Shown here one piece after another: positions 33,141 through 41,960 of a stretch of DNA of 64,000 nucleotides. Origin of the DNA: Blastococcus litoris (GTDB lineage Bacteria; Actinomycetota; Actinomycetes; Mycobacteriales; Geodermatophilaceae). Positions within the stretch are counted from its first letter, which is position 1; every line of letters starts with the position of its first letter. The notes under the pieces were generated by a model, which was not told where the DNA came from, did no database searches, and was given only the letters and a program-made list of their open reading frames with translations. Position numbers and translations under genes: made by a program. The stretch lies in assembly GCF_003075095.1 (NCBI RefSeq), contig NZ_QCZF01000001.1, positions 310,001 to 374,000 on the forward strand. The letters run 5' to 3'.

Positions 33141-34586
33141 TCAAACGACGGTGCGCGGCTGGGGGTAACCGTCGCCCGCCGTCCCGGTGCGCAGGCCGGC
33201 CTGCACCTGCGCGAGCAGCGCGACCGCCCGGCGGAGCTCGTCGGCCGGACGGGTGAACGGCAGCCGCAGGTGGTCGTCGAACGCGTGCCCCGTGCCGAAG
33301 GCGCGGCCCTCGGCCAGGACCAGACCGTGCTGGGCCGCTCCTGCGGCGAGCGCCGCCGAGCTCCCGCCCGGAGGCAGCCGGCACCAGACGGACAGGCCGC
33401 CCGCCGGCACGGGCGCCTCCCACTCCGGCAGCAGGCGCGCGAGCTCGGCCAGCAGCACGCCGCGGCGCTCGCGCAGCTGCGCACGACGCTGCTCGAGCAC
33501 CTCGTCGAGCCGACCGAGCAGGATCGTGGCCGCGAGCTGGTCGAGCAGGCCGACCGAGAGCTGTCGCCGGCCCAGGGTCTCGCCCAGCTGGGCGGCCAGC
33601 GCCGCGTCGGTGCGGATCCAGCCGATCCGCAGGCCGCCCCAGACCGCCTTCGACAGCCCGCCGACCGTCACCGTCGCGGCGTCGGGGAGGCTGCCGGCGA
33701 ACGGCGGCAGCGGGCCCTCGTCGAGGTGCAGTTCCGCCGACACCTCGTCGACGACGGCGAGGACCCCGTGCTGCCACAGGGTCGCGGCCAGCCGGCGACG
33801 GCCGGCGGCGGAGAGGCGGGCGCCGGTCGGGTTGGAGAAGTCCGGCATCACGAAGGCCAGCCGGGGGCTGCTCTGCCGCGCGGCCAGGTCGGCCGCGCGG
33901 ATCAACGCGTCGGGGTCGGCGGCGTCGACGGCCACGGGCGTGCACCGACCGCCCGCGGCCCCCACCTGCCCGAGGATCCCGGGGTAGGTCGGGTGCTCGA
34001 CGAGCACGCGGTCGCCGGGCTGGAGGAGCGTCTCCAGGACGACGGCGGTCGCGTCTCCGACGCCGGCGGTCACCACGACCTGGTCGGGATCGGTCGGGAG
34101 CCCGCGCGCTGCGAACCGCTCGGCGATCGCGGTGCGCAGCTCCGGCAGCCCGCCCGTGGCGTAGCCGTGCTCGCCCAGCCGCGACGGCAGCACGGCCATC
34201 GCCTGCGCGTAGGCGTCCACCAGCGCGGGAGCGGCCTCGGGGGCGGCGTGCGCCAGGTCCAGGACGCCGGGCCGGTTGCTCGGCGGGAGCCAGCGGGAGC
34301 CGGCGGCCGGCAGCTCGGTGACCGTGCCGGACCCGTGCCGGGTGGTGGCGAAGCCCTCGTCGCGGAGGACGCGGTAGGCGGAGGCGACCGTCACGCGGCT
34401 GACGTCCAGCTCGGCGGCCAGCTCCCGCTCGGCCGGCAGGCGGTGCCCGGCCGGCAGGGACCCGGCGGTCACCAGGTCGCGGATGCGGCGGGCCAGACCT
34501 GCGTAACGCGGCCCGGGCAGGCCGTCGACCGGCCCGATCAGGCTTGCCAGTTCCCGCGGGGTGGACTGCTCGGCGACCGGTGGCAT
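33141..34586 (-). CDS. MocR-type regulator: GntR DNA-binding domain fused to aminotransferase fold
   Basis: 481 residues from ATG 34586. An N-terminal GntR winged helix (RRIRDLVTAGSLPAGHRLPA, ERELAAELDVSRVTVASAYR, GSGTVTELP) is joined to a fold-type I aminotransferase domain with the PLP Lys in VTVGGLSKAVWGGLRIGWIR and the Asn/Asp motif VMPDFSNPTGARLS. MocR regulators such as PdxR, GabR and TauR use PLP as sensor rather than catalyst. An 11-bp direct repeat near its start is a fitting operator. It may control itself and the divergent membrane gene. Confidence 0.92.
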   Translation of the reverse strand: MPPVAEQSTPRELASLIGPVDGLPGPRYAGLARRIRDLVTAGSLPAGHRLPAERELAAELDVSRVTVASAYRVLRDEGFATTRHGSGTVTELPAAGSRWLPPSNRPGVLDLAHAAPEAAPALVDAYAQAMAVLPSRLGEHGYATGGLPELRTAIAERFAARGLPTDPDQVVVTAGVGDATAVVLETLLQPGDRVLVEHPTYPGILGQVGAAGGRCTPVAVDAADPDALIRAADLAARQSSPRLAFVMPDFSNPTGARLSAAGRRRLAATLWQHGVLAVVDEVSAELHLDEGPLPPFAGSLPDAATVTVGGLSKAVWGGLRIGWIRTDAALAAQLGETLGRRQLSVGLLDQLAATILLGRLDEVLEQRRAQLRERRGVLLAELARLLPEWEAPVPAGGLSVWCRLPPGGSSAALAAGAAQHGLVLAEGRAFGTGHAFDDHLRLPFTRPADELRRAVALLAQVQAGLRTGTAGDGYPQPRTVV

Positions 34587-34614
34587 GCGACCACCATGCC
34601 GAAGTGGACTGCTC
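34561..34614 (-). promoter_or_regulatory. Direct repeats, candidate MocR operator
   Basis: GAGCAGTCCAC on the minus strand occurs twice, at 34604-34614 (5' leader) and 34561-34571 (codons 6-9 of the gene), with 32 bases between copies. GabR, a MocR protein, binds direct repeats separated by about 34 bases, so the geometry agrees. Confidence 0.6.
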
Positions 34615-34646
34615 CTGTCTAGCCCGGACCATGCCACTGTTCCGCC

Positions 34647-34979
34647 ATGACCTCGGCCGCCACCCTCCTCGTCCTGTCCCTGCTGGCTCTCGTCGGTCTC
34701 TCGATCACGACGCTCGTCGTCACCCTCCGGGGTGGCCGCGGCCCGGGCGACCCGCCCGCCAGCCACCCGCGCGTCGACCCCGCCGGGTTCTTCGTGCTCC
34801 CTCGGGCGCGCGGGCTGTTCGAGGGCGCTCAGCCCCGTCGCACCAGCCGGGCGGCCGTCGCGAGGATCGCCGCCGCGGTCCACACCGCCCGGGACAGCCG
34901 CACCGCCCGCGGGATGTCGCCGGCGCGCGGTGCCCGGCCGTCACCGAGCGGGGGCCGCACCTCGATCCGGCTGCCGTAG
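34647..34979 (+). CDS. Small membrane protein, C-terminus doubtful
   Basis: Up to 110 residues from ATG 34647. The first 30 residues form one membrane helix (ATLLVLSLLALVGLSITTLV), followed by GPGDPPASHPRVDPAGFF, a style seen in short actinobacterial proteins of about 65 residues. Its last 50 residues run antisense to the cbiB end (overlap from 34829), so the true ancestral stop may have been lost. CACTGT (34635-34640) lies exactly 6 bases before the ATG, supporting this start. Function unknown. Confidence 0.5.
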   Translation: MTSAATLLVLSLLALVGLSITTLVVTLRGGRGPGDPPASHPRVDPAGFFVLPRARGLFEGAQPRRTSRAAVARIAAAVHTARDSRTARGMSPARGARPSPSGGRTSIRLP

Positions 34980-35773
34980 ACGTTGCGCCCGCCGAGCCGG
35001 AGCCCCAGGGCCCCGGCTGCCGCGGCCTCGCACCGGCCCGAGTTGGGGCTGGGGTGGGCGGCTCCGTCCCGGAGCCAGGCACGGAGCGCGCCCCCCGGCG
35101 ACCCGCCGACGAGCGGTGCGCACGCCACCGTCAGCGCGGCGGTGAGACGGGCGGGTAGCCAGTTGGCGGCGTCGTCGAGCCGGGCGGCCGCCCAGCCGAA
35201 GCGCTGGTACCGGGGCGAGCGGTGGCCGACCATCGCATCGAGGGTGTTGACCGCGCGGTACGCCAGCAGCCCCGGGATCCCGCCGAGGGCGCCCCACACG
35301 AGCGGGGCGACGGCGGCGTCGGAGGTGTTCTCCGCGACCGACTCCACCGTCGCCCGTGCGAGCTCGGGCTCGCCGAGCCCGTCGGGGTCCCGCCCGGCGA
35401 GCGCGGGCAGCGCCGCACGGGCGGCGGGCAGGTCGCCGGCGTCCAGCGCCCGCTGCATCGTCGTCGCAGCCCGGCCCAGGGACGTGCCGCCGAGGACGGC
35501 CCAGGTCGCTGCCGCCGTGACCAGCGCGCGGGCGACCGGACGGCTCAGCGTGCGCCTGTCCAGCGCCGTGCCCGCCAGGGCGGTCGTGCCGGTCAGCAGC
35601 AGCACGTGGGCGGCGCCGGCCGGGCGGGAGTCGCGGTAGGTGCGGCGTTCCACGGCCAGCGCCGTCGTCCCGAACCCGGCCACCGGGTGACCGCGTCGGG
35701 GGTCGCCCAGCAGGAGGTCCGCGGCCGAGCCCAGGGCCAGGCCGAGGGCCGTCGGGACCGTCACGGGGGTCAT
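34829..35773 (-). CDS. cbiB: Adenosylcobinamide-phosphate synthase CbiB/CobD
   Basis: 314 residues from ATG. Integral membrane protein with family motifs LLGDPRRGHPVAGFGTTA near the N-terminus, LPALAGRDPDGL, ARATVESVAENTSDAAVAPL and AYRAVNTLDAMVGHRSPRYQ. It attaches the aminopropanol (or its phosphate) to adenosylcobyric acid in the cobalamin pathway. It is alone here; cobT and cobS are 9 kb and 7 kb away. It is divergent from def with a 44-base gap. Confidence 0.93.
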   Translation of the reverse strand: MTPVTVPTALGLALGSAADLLLGDPRRGHPVAGFGTTALAVERRTYRDSRPAGAAHVLLLTGTTALAGTALDRRTLSRPVARALVTAAATWAVLGGTSLGRAATTMQRALDAGDLPAARAALPALAGRDPDGLGEPELARATVESVAENTSDAAVAPLVWGALGGIPGLLAYRAVNTLDAMVGHRSPRYQRFGWAAARLDDAANWLPARLTAALTVACAPLVGGSPGGALRAWLRDGAAHPSPNSGRCEAAAAGALGLRLGGRNVYGSRIEVRPPLGDGRAPRAGDIPRAVRLSRAVWTAAAILATAARLVRRG

Positions 35774-35817
35774 CGTGCCAACCGGTCGCGGACGGGCCGT
35801 CCCTAGGATCGGTGCCC

Positions 35818-36375
35818 ATGCGCCTGCCCGGCCGTTACGACGGCGTCGCCCGGCCGATCGTCACCTATGGCAGCAACCCGGTCCTGCACCGGCCGTGCGC
35901 GCCGGTGACCGAGTTCGGCGAGCCGCTGCGCCGCCTGCTGCTCGACATGTTCGCCAGCATGGAGGCGGCCGACGGCGTCGGTCTCGCGGCCAACCAGATC
36001 GGCGTCGACGCCCGCGTGTTCGTCATCGACTGCCCCGACGCCGAGGGCGAGGACGTCGTCGGCTACGTGGTGAACCCGACCCTGACGATCCCGGAGCCGG
36101 TCGGTGACGAACCGGCCGAGGAGGTGACCGAGGAGGGCTGCCTCTCCGTCCCCGGGCCCTACGCCGAGCTCCCGCGGGCCTTCCGGGCCCGGGTCGACGG
36201 GGTGGACGTGAAGGGCGAGCCGATGTCGATCGAGGCGACCGGCATGGCCGCCCGCTGCCTGCAGCACGAGATGGACCACCTCGACGGCACCGTCTACGTC
36301 GACCGCCTGCCGGAGGAGCACCGCGAGCGGCTGCTCGCGGAGGCAGCCGGCCCGGGCGGCGACCTGCCGGCGTGA
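35818..36375 (+). CDS. def: Peptide deformylase
   Basis: 185 residues from ATG 35818. All three motifs are intact: GVGLAANQIG, EGCLSVPG (metal Cys) and QHEMDHLDG (two metal His with the catalytic Glu). It removes the formyl group from nascent proteins in the cytoplasm. TAGGAT lies 8 bases before ATG, a near-leaderless layout, and the preceding in-frame GTG (35812) would fall inside the probable leader. A GTGA overlap links it to the HAD phosphatase. Confidence 0.96.
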   Translation: MRLPGRYDGVARPIVTYGSNPVLHRPCAPVTEFGEPLRRLLLDMFASMEAADGVGLAANQIGVDARVFVIDCPDAEGEDVVGYVVNPTLTIPEPVGDEPAEEVTEEGCLSVPGPYAELPRAFRARVDGVDVKGEPMSIEATGMAARCLQHEMDHLDGTVYVDRLPEEHRERLLAEAAGPGGDLPA

Positions 36376-37028
36376 GCATCGCCGGCCGGCTGGTCCTCTT
36401 CGACCTCGACGGGACGCTGGTCGACTCCTCGCCGGGCATCGCGGCCTCCGTGCGGCACGCGGCCCGGGAGCTGGGCCTGCCCGAGCCGACCCCGGAGCAG
36501 CTGCGGGCGATGGTCGGCCCGCCGCTGCAGGACGGGTTCGCGCTGGTGCTCGGCGTGCCGGCCTCCGACGTCCCGCACGCCGTCGCCGCCTACCGGGGGC
36601 ACTACGCCGCCGGGGCGCTGCTCGACGTCACCGTGCACGACGGCGTCCCGGAGCTGCTCGACGCACTGCGGGAGGCCGGGGCGACGCTCGCCGTCGCCAC
36701 GAGCAAGCCCGAGCCCTTCGCCGTCCGGGTGCTGGACCACACCGGCCTGCTGCCGGTGTTCGCGAGCGTCCACGGCGCGACGCTGGACGGCTCCGTCCGG
36801 CACAAGGACCAGGTGGTGGCCGCAGCGCTCGCGGCACACCCCGGCGCCCGCTCGCCGGTGCTCGTCGGCGACCGGTCGCACGACGTGCTCGGTGCCGCCG
36901 CCCACGGTCTGCCCTGCATCGGGGCCGGCTGGGGACCGGCCGAGGACGGCGAGCTGACCGCAGCCGGGGCCGCCGTGGTCGTCGGCTCGCCCGCCGAGGT
37001 GCCGGCGGCGCTGACGAAAATCGGGTGA
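36372..37028 (+). CDS. HAD-superfamily phosphatase (phosphoglycolate phosphatase-like)
   Basis: 218 residues from GTG overlapping the def stop. HAD motif I is FDLDGTLVDSS, motif II ATSKPEP, the conserved Lys lies in VRHKDQVV and motif IV is VGDRSHD. The helical cap (AMVGPPLQDGFALVLGV) is of the Gph type. It removes phosphate from small sugars or glycolate in the cytoplasm. Exact substrate is unknown. Confidence 0.9.
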   Translation: MSIAGRLVLFDLDGTLVDSSPGIAASVRHAARELGLPEPTPEQLRAMVGPPLQDGFALVLGVPASDVPHAVAAYRGHYAAGALLDVTVHDGVPELLDALREAGATLAVATSKPEPFAVRVLDHTGLLPVFASVHGATLDGSVRHKDQVVAAALAAHPGARSPVLVGDRSHDVLGAAAHGLPCIGAGWGPAEDGELTAAGAAVVVGSPAEVPAALTKIG

Positions 37029-37083
37029 GGACGGCGAGCCCGTGGCGCAGGATGGGAAGCCCCCCACGGCAAGGAGATCGATC

Positions 37084-37587
37084 GTGCACGCCCTCACCGA
37101 GCAGCAGATCCGCCGCTCGTTCCTCAACTGCTCGCAGGGCGAGGCCAAGGGCCTGACGCTGCCCCGGGACTTCGCGGACCTGGACTGGGCCTCACGCGAG
37201 CTGCTGGGCTGGCGGGACCCCAAGGCCCCGCTGCGGGGCTACCTGGTCGTGGAGGCCCCTGACGGCGACGGGACCCGGCCGCTGGGCATCGCGGTGCGGG
37301 CGGCGGAGTCGAAGATGTCGGTCCGCCGGACGGTGACGTGCCTGCTCTGCCAGACGTCGCAGTCCGGCGACGCCGTCTCGCTGTTCACGGCGAAGCGGAC
37401 CGGCGCGGCCGGGCGCAACGGCAACACGGTGGGCACCTACATCTGCGCCGACCTGGCGTGCGCGCAGCGGGTCCGCACCGAGATCCCGCCGTGGCTGCAG
37501 GAGCGCGACCCCGACGAGGTGATCGCGGAACGGGCCGCCGAGCTGCGGGAACGGGTCGCGGGGTTCGTCGACGCCGTCCGGCGCTGA
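37084..37587 (+). CDS. FBP-domain protein, EF-G-binding FusB-like
   Basis: 167 residues from GTG with AAGGAG (37071-37076) at 7-base spacing. The N-terminus is helical (LTEQQIRRSFLNCSQGEAKG). The C-terminal part has a four-cysteine zinc finger (TCLLCQ, about 40 residues later ICADLACAQRVR), the FBP_C treble clef of FusB/FusC. Those proteins bind EF-G and free it from the ribosome when fusidic acid is present. Actinobacterial relatives are chromosomal and probably aid ribosome recycling; resistance here is inference only. Confidence 0.85.
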   Translation: MHALTEQQIRRSFLNCSQGEAKGLTLPRDFADLDWASRELLGWRDPKAPLRGYLVVEAPDGDGTRPLGIAVRAAESKMSVRRTVTCLLCQTSQSGDAVSLFTAKRTGAAGRNGNTVGTYICADLACAQRVRTEIPPWLQERDPDEVIAERAAELRERVAGFVDAVRR

Positions 37588-37625
37588 TGTGTGAGGGCGA
37601 TCGGTTGCGGGGCATCTGACAGCTC

Positions 37626-38252
37626 ATGACCGAAACCGCGTCCGCCACCCCGCTCCGCGCCCTCGCGCTCGTCTGCAGCCTCAAGGCCTCGCCGGCGCCC
37701 TCCAGCAGTGACCTCATGGCCAGGCAGATCCTCGAGCAACTGGCGAAGTACGACGTGACCGGCGACGTGGTCCGCGTCGTCGACCACGACGTGAAGCCCG
37801 GCGTCGAGGTGGGCATGGGCGAGGGCGACGAGTGGCCCGCCATCCGGGCGCAGATGATGGCCGCCGACATCCTCGTCGTCTCGACGCCCACCTGGGTCGG
37901 GCACATGAGCAGCGTCGCGCAGCGGGTGCTCGAGCGCCTCGACGGCGAACTGTCGGAGACCGACGACACCGGCCGGCCGCTGATCACCGGCAAGGTGGCC
38001 GTGACGGCCGTCGTCGGCAACGAGGACGGCGCGCACAAGATCACCGCCGATCTCATGCAGGGCCTCAACGACATGGGCTTCACCCTCCCGGCCCAGGGCG
38101 GCACCTACTGGAACGACGAGGCCATGGGCAGCCGGGACTACAAGGACCTGGACGAGACGCCCGAGGCGGTGGCGTCGACGACCGCGACGCTGGCCGAGAA
38201 CGCCGCGTCGCTGGCCCGCGCGCTGAAGGCGAGCCCCTACCCGGGGAGCTGA
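37626..38252 (+). CDS. Flavodoxin-like NAD(P)H-dependent FMN reductase
   Basis: 208 residues from ATG. A Rossmann-like flavodoxin fold: LALVCSLKASPAPSSSDLMA (phosphate-binding loop), ILVVSTPTWVGHMSSVAQRV (isoalloxazine region), GKVAVTAVVGNEDGAHKI. It resembles WrbA/NADPH-dependent FMN reductases. Its last 16 bases overlap the convergent MFS gene. Promoter not evident; a weak TGTGA-N6-TCGGT lies 35 bases upstream. Confidence 0.88.
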   Translation: MTETASATPLRALALVCSLKASPAPSSSDLMARQILEQLAKYDVTGDVVRVVDHDVKPGVEVGMGEGDEWPAIRAQMMAADILVVSTPTWVGHMSSVAQRVLERLDGELSETDDTGRPLITGKVAVTAVVGNEDGAHKITADLMQGLNDMGFTLPAQGGTYWNDEAMGSRDYKDLDETPEAVASTTATLAENAASLARALKASPYPGS

Positions 38253-39484
38253 GCCGGCGCCAGTGCCTCGGGTCGCTCGCCGGCGGCGGCGAGCGACCCG
38301 GCGGTCCTCCGGGCCCGCACCAGGCCCGCGACGGCGACGAGGGCGAGGACGACGACGGCGCCCCCGTAGACCTCCGTCGTCCGGGTCAGCCCGACGCTCT
38401 CGACGGCGATGCCGGCGACGATGCTCGGGATGCTGAACGCCAGGTAGCCGACGACGAAGATGCTGGCGAGCAGGCCGGCGCGGTAGCCGGCGGCCACGCC
38501 GGAGGTGATGGTGGCGACCGCGCCGAGGAACGAGGCCCCGAAGCCGAAGCCGGTGACGACCGCCGTCGCGAACAGCAGCGGCGTCGATGTCGTGAAGAGC
38601 GAGACGAGGGTGCCGACGACGCCGGCGGTGAAGGCGAGCGCCCCGACGAGCATCGCCCGCTCGGGAGGGGCCGTCCGCAGGGCGAGCGAGCCGACGATGC
38701 CCGTGCCGTTCAGGGCCAGGATCAGCAGCCCGCCGACGAGGTGGTTGTCGATGCCGAAGACGTCGGCGACCAGCGACGGGCCGAGCGAGGCGTAGAGACC
38801 GCCGACCGACCAGCACGCCACCAGCAGCGGCAGCGCGACCACGAAGGCCCGGCGGTGCGCCGGGGGCACGTGCACGCGCGGGACGAGCGAGGTCACCGCG
38901 CCGGGCAGCCGCGGCGAGCTCTCCGGCAGGACGACGGTGCCGACGGCGGCCAGCAGGAAGACGACGGTCAGCACGCCGAACACCCAGTCCGTGGGTGACG
39001 GGACCAGCTGGACGAGCAGCCCCGCCCCGGCAGCCCCGATCGAGAGCCCGAGGCCCGGGGACGCGCTGTTGATGAAGGCGCCGAGCGGCCGCTCCCGGTG
39101 CTGCAGGTCGAGCAGCGCGGCGCCGAGCGTGCTGGTCAGCGCGCCGGTGGCCAGGCCCTGGACGACGCGGGCGGCCAGCAGCCAGCCGACGCCGTCGGCG
39201 AAGAGGAACAGCGCCATCGACGCGGCCTCGAGGAGGAACGCGGCGACCAGCACCGGACGCCGCCCGACGTGGTCGGACAGCCCGCCCACGACCAGCAGGG
39301 AGGCCAGCAGCGCGAAGGAGTAGATGCCGAAGACCGTCGTCAGCACGCCGGAGCTGAACCCGAACTGCTCCTGGTAGACGCGGTAGAGCGGGGAGGGCAC
39401 TCCCGATGCGGCGAGCATGAGCACCAGCAGGACGGCGACCGACCAGAAGGCGGCGGTCCGCGGCAGGCGGCGGGAGACGGGCAC
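38237..39484 (-). CDS. MFS transporter
   Basis: 415 residues from GTG with twelve predicted membrane helices. The MFS signature between helices 2 and 3 is GGLSDHVGRRPVLVAAFLLE; the N-terminus has SGVPSPLYRVYQEQFGFSS, a pattern seen in sugar-efflux or drug-efflux MFS proteins. Substrate unknown. It is divergent from the GlgC-like gene with a 74-base gap and overlaps the flavodoxin gene end by 16 bases. Confidence 0.9.
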   Translation of the reverse strand: MPVSRRLPRTAAFWSVAVLLVLMLAASGVPSPLYRVYQEQFGFSSGVLTTVFGIYSFALLASLLVVGGLSDHVGRRPVLVAAFLLEAASMALFLFADGVGWLLAARVVQGLATGALTSTLGAALLDLQHRERPLGAFINSASPGLGLSIGAAGAGLLVQLVPSPTDWVFGVLTVVFLLAAVGTVVLPESSPRLPGAVTSLVPRVHVPPAHRRAFVVALPLLVACWSVGGLYASLGPSLVADVFGIDNHLVGGLLILALNGTGIVGSLALRTAPPERAMLVGALAFTAGVVGTLVSLFTTSTPLLFATAVVTGFGFGASFLGAVATITSGVAAGYRAGLLASIFVVGYLAFSIPSIVAGIAVESVGLTRTTEVYGGAVVVLALVAVAGLVRARRTAGSLAAAGERPEALAPAQLPG

Positions 39485-39558
39485 GACCAGTGCGAAGCGC
39501 GGCGGCGTCCGCGTGATTCCCGGTGCGTGCGTGTCGGCACGCCGGGTAGGGGCGGGGC

Positions 39559-40734
39559 ATGGCCCTCCCGCGGATCCTCGTGCTCGTGCTCGCCGGTGGC
39601 GCGGGGGGCCGCCTGGAGCTGCTCACCGAGCAGCGCGCGAAACCCGCGGTCCCCTTCGCCGGCGTGTACCGGCTGGTCGACTTCCCGCTCAGCAACTGCC
39701 AGCACTCGGGCATCGCCGACGTCTGGGTCTCGGTGCAGTACCACCCGACGTCGCTGTCGGACCACCTCGCCAACGGCCGTCCCTGGGACCTCGACCGGAC
39801 CACCGGCGGGATGATGGTGCTGCCGCCGTTCCAGGGGACCGAGCGGGGCGGCTGGGTCACCGGCACGGCCAACCTGCTGTGGCGGCAGGCGGACCTGATC
39901 CGGGAGCACGACCCGGACGCGCTGGTCGTGGTCAGCTCCGACGCGGTGTACGAGCTCGACTACCGCGAGGTGGTCGACGCGCACCTGGGGTCGGGCGCCG
40001 AGGTGACGATGGTGACCACGCAGGTCGAGGCCGACGACGCCTCGCGGTACGGGATCGTGGAGGTCGACGGCGAGCGGGTGACCGGCTACGCCTACAAGCC
40101 CGGCGAGCCGGCGACGACCACGGCCACGAACGAGGTCTTCGTCTTCACGCCCGGCGCGACCCTCGACCGGCTCGACGCGCTCGAGGACGAGCTGGGCGAG
40201 GAGGGGCTCGAGGACCTGGGCAGCCACCTGCTGCCCGCGCAGACCCGGGACGGCCTGGCCCGTGCCCACCCGCTGGAGGGGTACTGGCGCGACGTCGGCA
40301 CCGTCCCGGCGTACTGGGAGGCGCACCGCGACTTCCTCGCCGCCGAGCCGCCCATCGACCTGGACGACCCGGCCTGGCCGCTGCACACCCGGGGCGGCCG
40401 GCACAGCGCGGCCCGCGTCCTCGACGACGGCCGGATCGAGAACAGCCTCCTGTCGGGGGGCACCCGTGTCTCGGGCGACGTGCGCGGTTCGGTGCTGTCG
40501 CCCGGGGTGGTGGTCGAGCGCGGGGCGAGCGTCGTGGACTCGGTGCTGCTGCCGGGGGTGCGGGTGCGGGCCGGCGCCCGGGTGGAGCGCGCGGTCCTCG
40601 ACGACCGGGTCGACGTGGGCGAGGGCGCCGTCGTCGGTGGGGACGGCGACATCACGCTGGTCGGCCGGGCCGCCCGGCTGGAGGCCGGGACCGAGATCGC
40701 CGCCGGTGCGCGGCACCCCGACCCCGAGGACTGA
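39559..40734 (+). CDS. GlgC-like sugar-1-phosphate nucleotidyltransferase
   Basis: 391 residues from ATG. The N-terminal nucleotidyltransferase domain has LAGGAGGRLELLTEQRAKPA and YRLVDFPLSNCQHSGI, the pyrophosphorylase P-loop and activator site of ADP-glucose pyrophosphorylase; the C-terminal third is a left-handed beta helix (SGDVRGSVLSPGVVVERGA). It makes ADP-glucose or a related sugar nucleotide. The changes from the usual GXGXRLXPLT (here GGRLELLT) and the lack of other glg genes nearby leave the substrate open. Confidence 0.85.
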   Translation: MALPRILVLVLAGGAGGRLELLTEQRAKPAVPFAGVYRLVDFPLSNCQHSGIADVWVSVQYHPTSLSDHLANGRPWDLDRTTGGMMVLPPFQGTERGGWVTGTANLLWRQADLIREHDPDALVVVSSDAVYELDYREVVDAHLGSGAEVTMVTTQVEADDASRYGIVEVDGERVTGYAYKPGEPATTTATNEVFVFTPGATLDRLDALEDELGEEGLEDLGSHLLPAQTRDGLARAHPLEGYWRDVGTVPAYWEAHRDFLAAEPPIDLDDPAWPLHTRGGRHSAARVLDDGRIENSLLSGGTRVSGDVRGSVLSPGVVVERGASVVDSVLLPGVRVRAGARVERAVLDDRVDVGEGAVVGGDGDITLVGRAARLEAGTEIAAGARHPDPED

Positions 40735-40740
40735 CGGTCC

Positions 40741-41433
40741 TCAGGAGGCCGATCGGTCGAACTCCATCCAGACACGTCGGCGGTCACCCCGGCTGTGCAC
40801 CTCCGCCATCGCGGCCACGCGCCGGCGCTGGTCGGCGGTGGCCACGTGGTTGACGACGGCGATCTCGGCCGCGCGCATGGCCCGCTCGGCGGCGAACTCG
40901 GCCGGCGTCGACGGGTAGGACTCCGGCTCGCTGTCCTCGGTCCGCGGACGGGCGTACGGGCTGTCCGGGGGCAGGCTGCCGCTGACCCGCCCGTACGCGC
41001 CCAGCAGGAGGAGCAGCAGACCGGCGACGACGGAGAACACGACGTTGTCCATCTCGAAGGCGAGCACGTTGAACGACGTGCGCAGGGCCGCGAGGTTGGC
41101 CAGCGCCGAGACCAGGAACAGCGTGCCGACGACGATCATCACCGTCGATGCCACGCGGGGGCCGCGCAGCGCCGCGACGACCAGCACCACGGCGGTGAGC
41201 ACGGAGATCGTCGACAGGAGCCCGTTCGACGACATGCCGAGGACCGGCTCCCCCTCGGTGGAGAAGAAGTCCAGGCCGCCGGCGAACCCGAGCAGGCCGA
41301 AGACCAGGATCACCGCCGCGACGGCCAGGGCTCCGGTCCGCTGGACGGCGAAGACGCGGTTGGCGTGATCCGGCGCGTCCTGGGAGGGGGTCGGCTCGTG
41401 GGTCCGCCGGTGGGGGAAGTGGCGCAGCTGCAT
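40741..41433 (-). CDS. DUF4383 membrane protein
   Basis: 230 residues from ATG 41433 with GGAGG 6 bases upstream. Four membrane helices (about 36-56, 74-92, 98-116 and 131-150) are followed by a hydrophilic tail of about 75 residues. The GFAGGLDFFSTEGEPVLGM loop and VLHLVSAL-like third helix (MIVVGTLFLVSALANL) match DUF4383. It ends 6 bases from the convergent GlgC-like gene. Function unknown. Confidence 0.8.
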   Translation of the reverse strand: MQLRHFPHRRTHEPTPSQDAPDHANRVFAVQRTGALAVAAVILVFGLLGFAGGLDFFSTEGEPVLGMSSNGLLSTISVLTAVVLVVAALRGPRVASTVMIVVGTLFLVSALANLAALRTSFNVLAFEMDNVVFSVVAGLLLLLLGAYGRVSGSLPPDSPYARPRTEDSEPESYPSTPAEFAAERAMRAAEIAVVNHVATADQRRRVAAMAEVHSRGDRRRVWMEFDRSAS

Positions 41434-41547
41434 CGCGGGCCTCCGCGGGTGGGGGAGTGGTGCCTGTTCTTCTGCCGGCCGCGCGCAGGCGGATGCGGGG
41501 TCCGCCGCCACGGGAAGCCCCAGGCCCTGCTCCTGGTTGCAGGGGGC

Positions 41548-41877
41548 ATGACGCAGCCCTTCGAGATCGACATGCACTCGGAGTTCCTCCGGGCCGATCT
41601 GCTCCTGGCCATGGGGCAGCCCACCGAGGCGGCTCGCATCCTGGAGCGCGTCGTGGCGGCCGATCCCGCCAACGAGGCGGCGCTGGAACTGCTGGCGAGG
41701 GCCTACTTCGGCTCGGCCCAGCTGACGAAGTCCGAGAACGCCCTGACCAGGCTGGTCGCGCTCGCGCCGGCCAACGGCTGGGCCCGTCGCGCCCTGGCCC
41801 GCACGCTGGAGCGGCAGAGCCGTGGGGCCGAGGCGCAGCCGCACCACCGGATGGCGGACGCGCTCGGCGCGGCCTGA
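41548..41877 (+). CDS. Tetratricopeptide repeat protein
   Basis: 109 residues from ATG. Three TPR-like units: LRADLLLAMGQPTEAARILE, LLARAYFGSAQLTKSENALT, RALARTLERQSRGAEAQPHH, with the usual Gly/Ala and PAN positions. It is an all-helical protein-binding scaffold of unknown partner. It has no Shine-Dalgarno site or clear promoter. Similar short TPR proteins of 110-125 residues are frequent in actinobacteria. Confidence 0.8.
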   Translation: MTQPFEIDMHSEFLRADLLLAMGQPTEAARILERVVAADPANEAALELLARAYFGSAQLTKSENALTRLVALAPANGWARRALARTLERQSRGAEAQPHHRMADALGAA

Positions 41878-41914
41878 CTCCCGGTCACGCCACGCCGGGA
41901 AGCGAGCCGAACCG

Positions 41915-41938
41915 GCCCGGTGCGGACTCGCACCCGGG
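41915..41938. terminator. Weak hairpin after the TPR gene
   Basis: CCCGGTGCG and CGCACCCGGG pair with one bulge around GACT. It may terminate the TPR transcript; no T-run follows. Confidence 0.35.
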
Positions 41939-41960
41939 CGGCCCGGGCACCCCTGGACGC

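Noticed and set aside
37591-37606. TGTGA-GGGCGA-TCGGT as a further Crp box before the flavodoxin gene
   Set aside because: Only 7 of 10 matches and no -10 near it.
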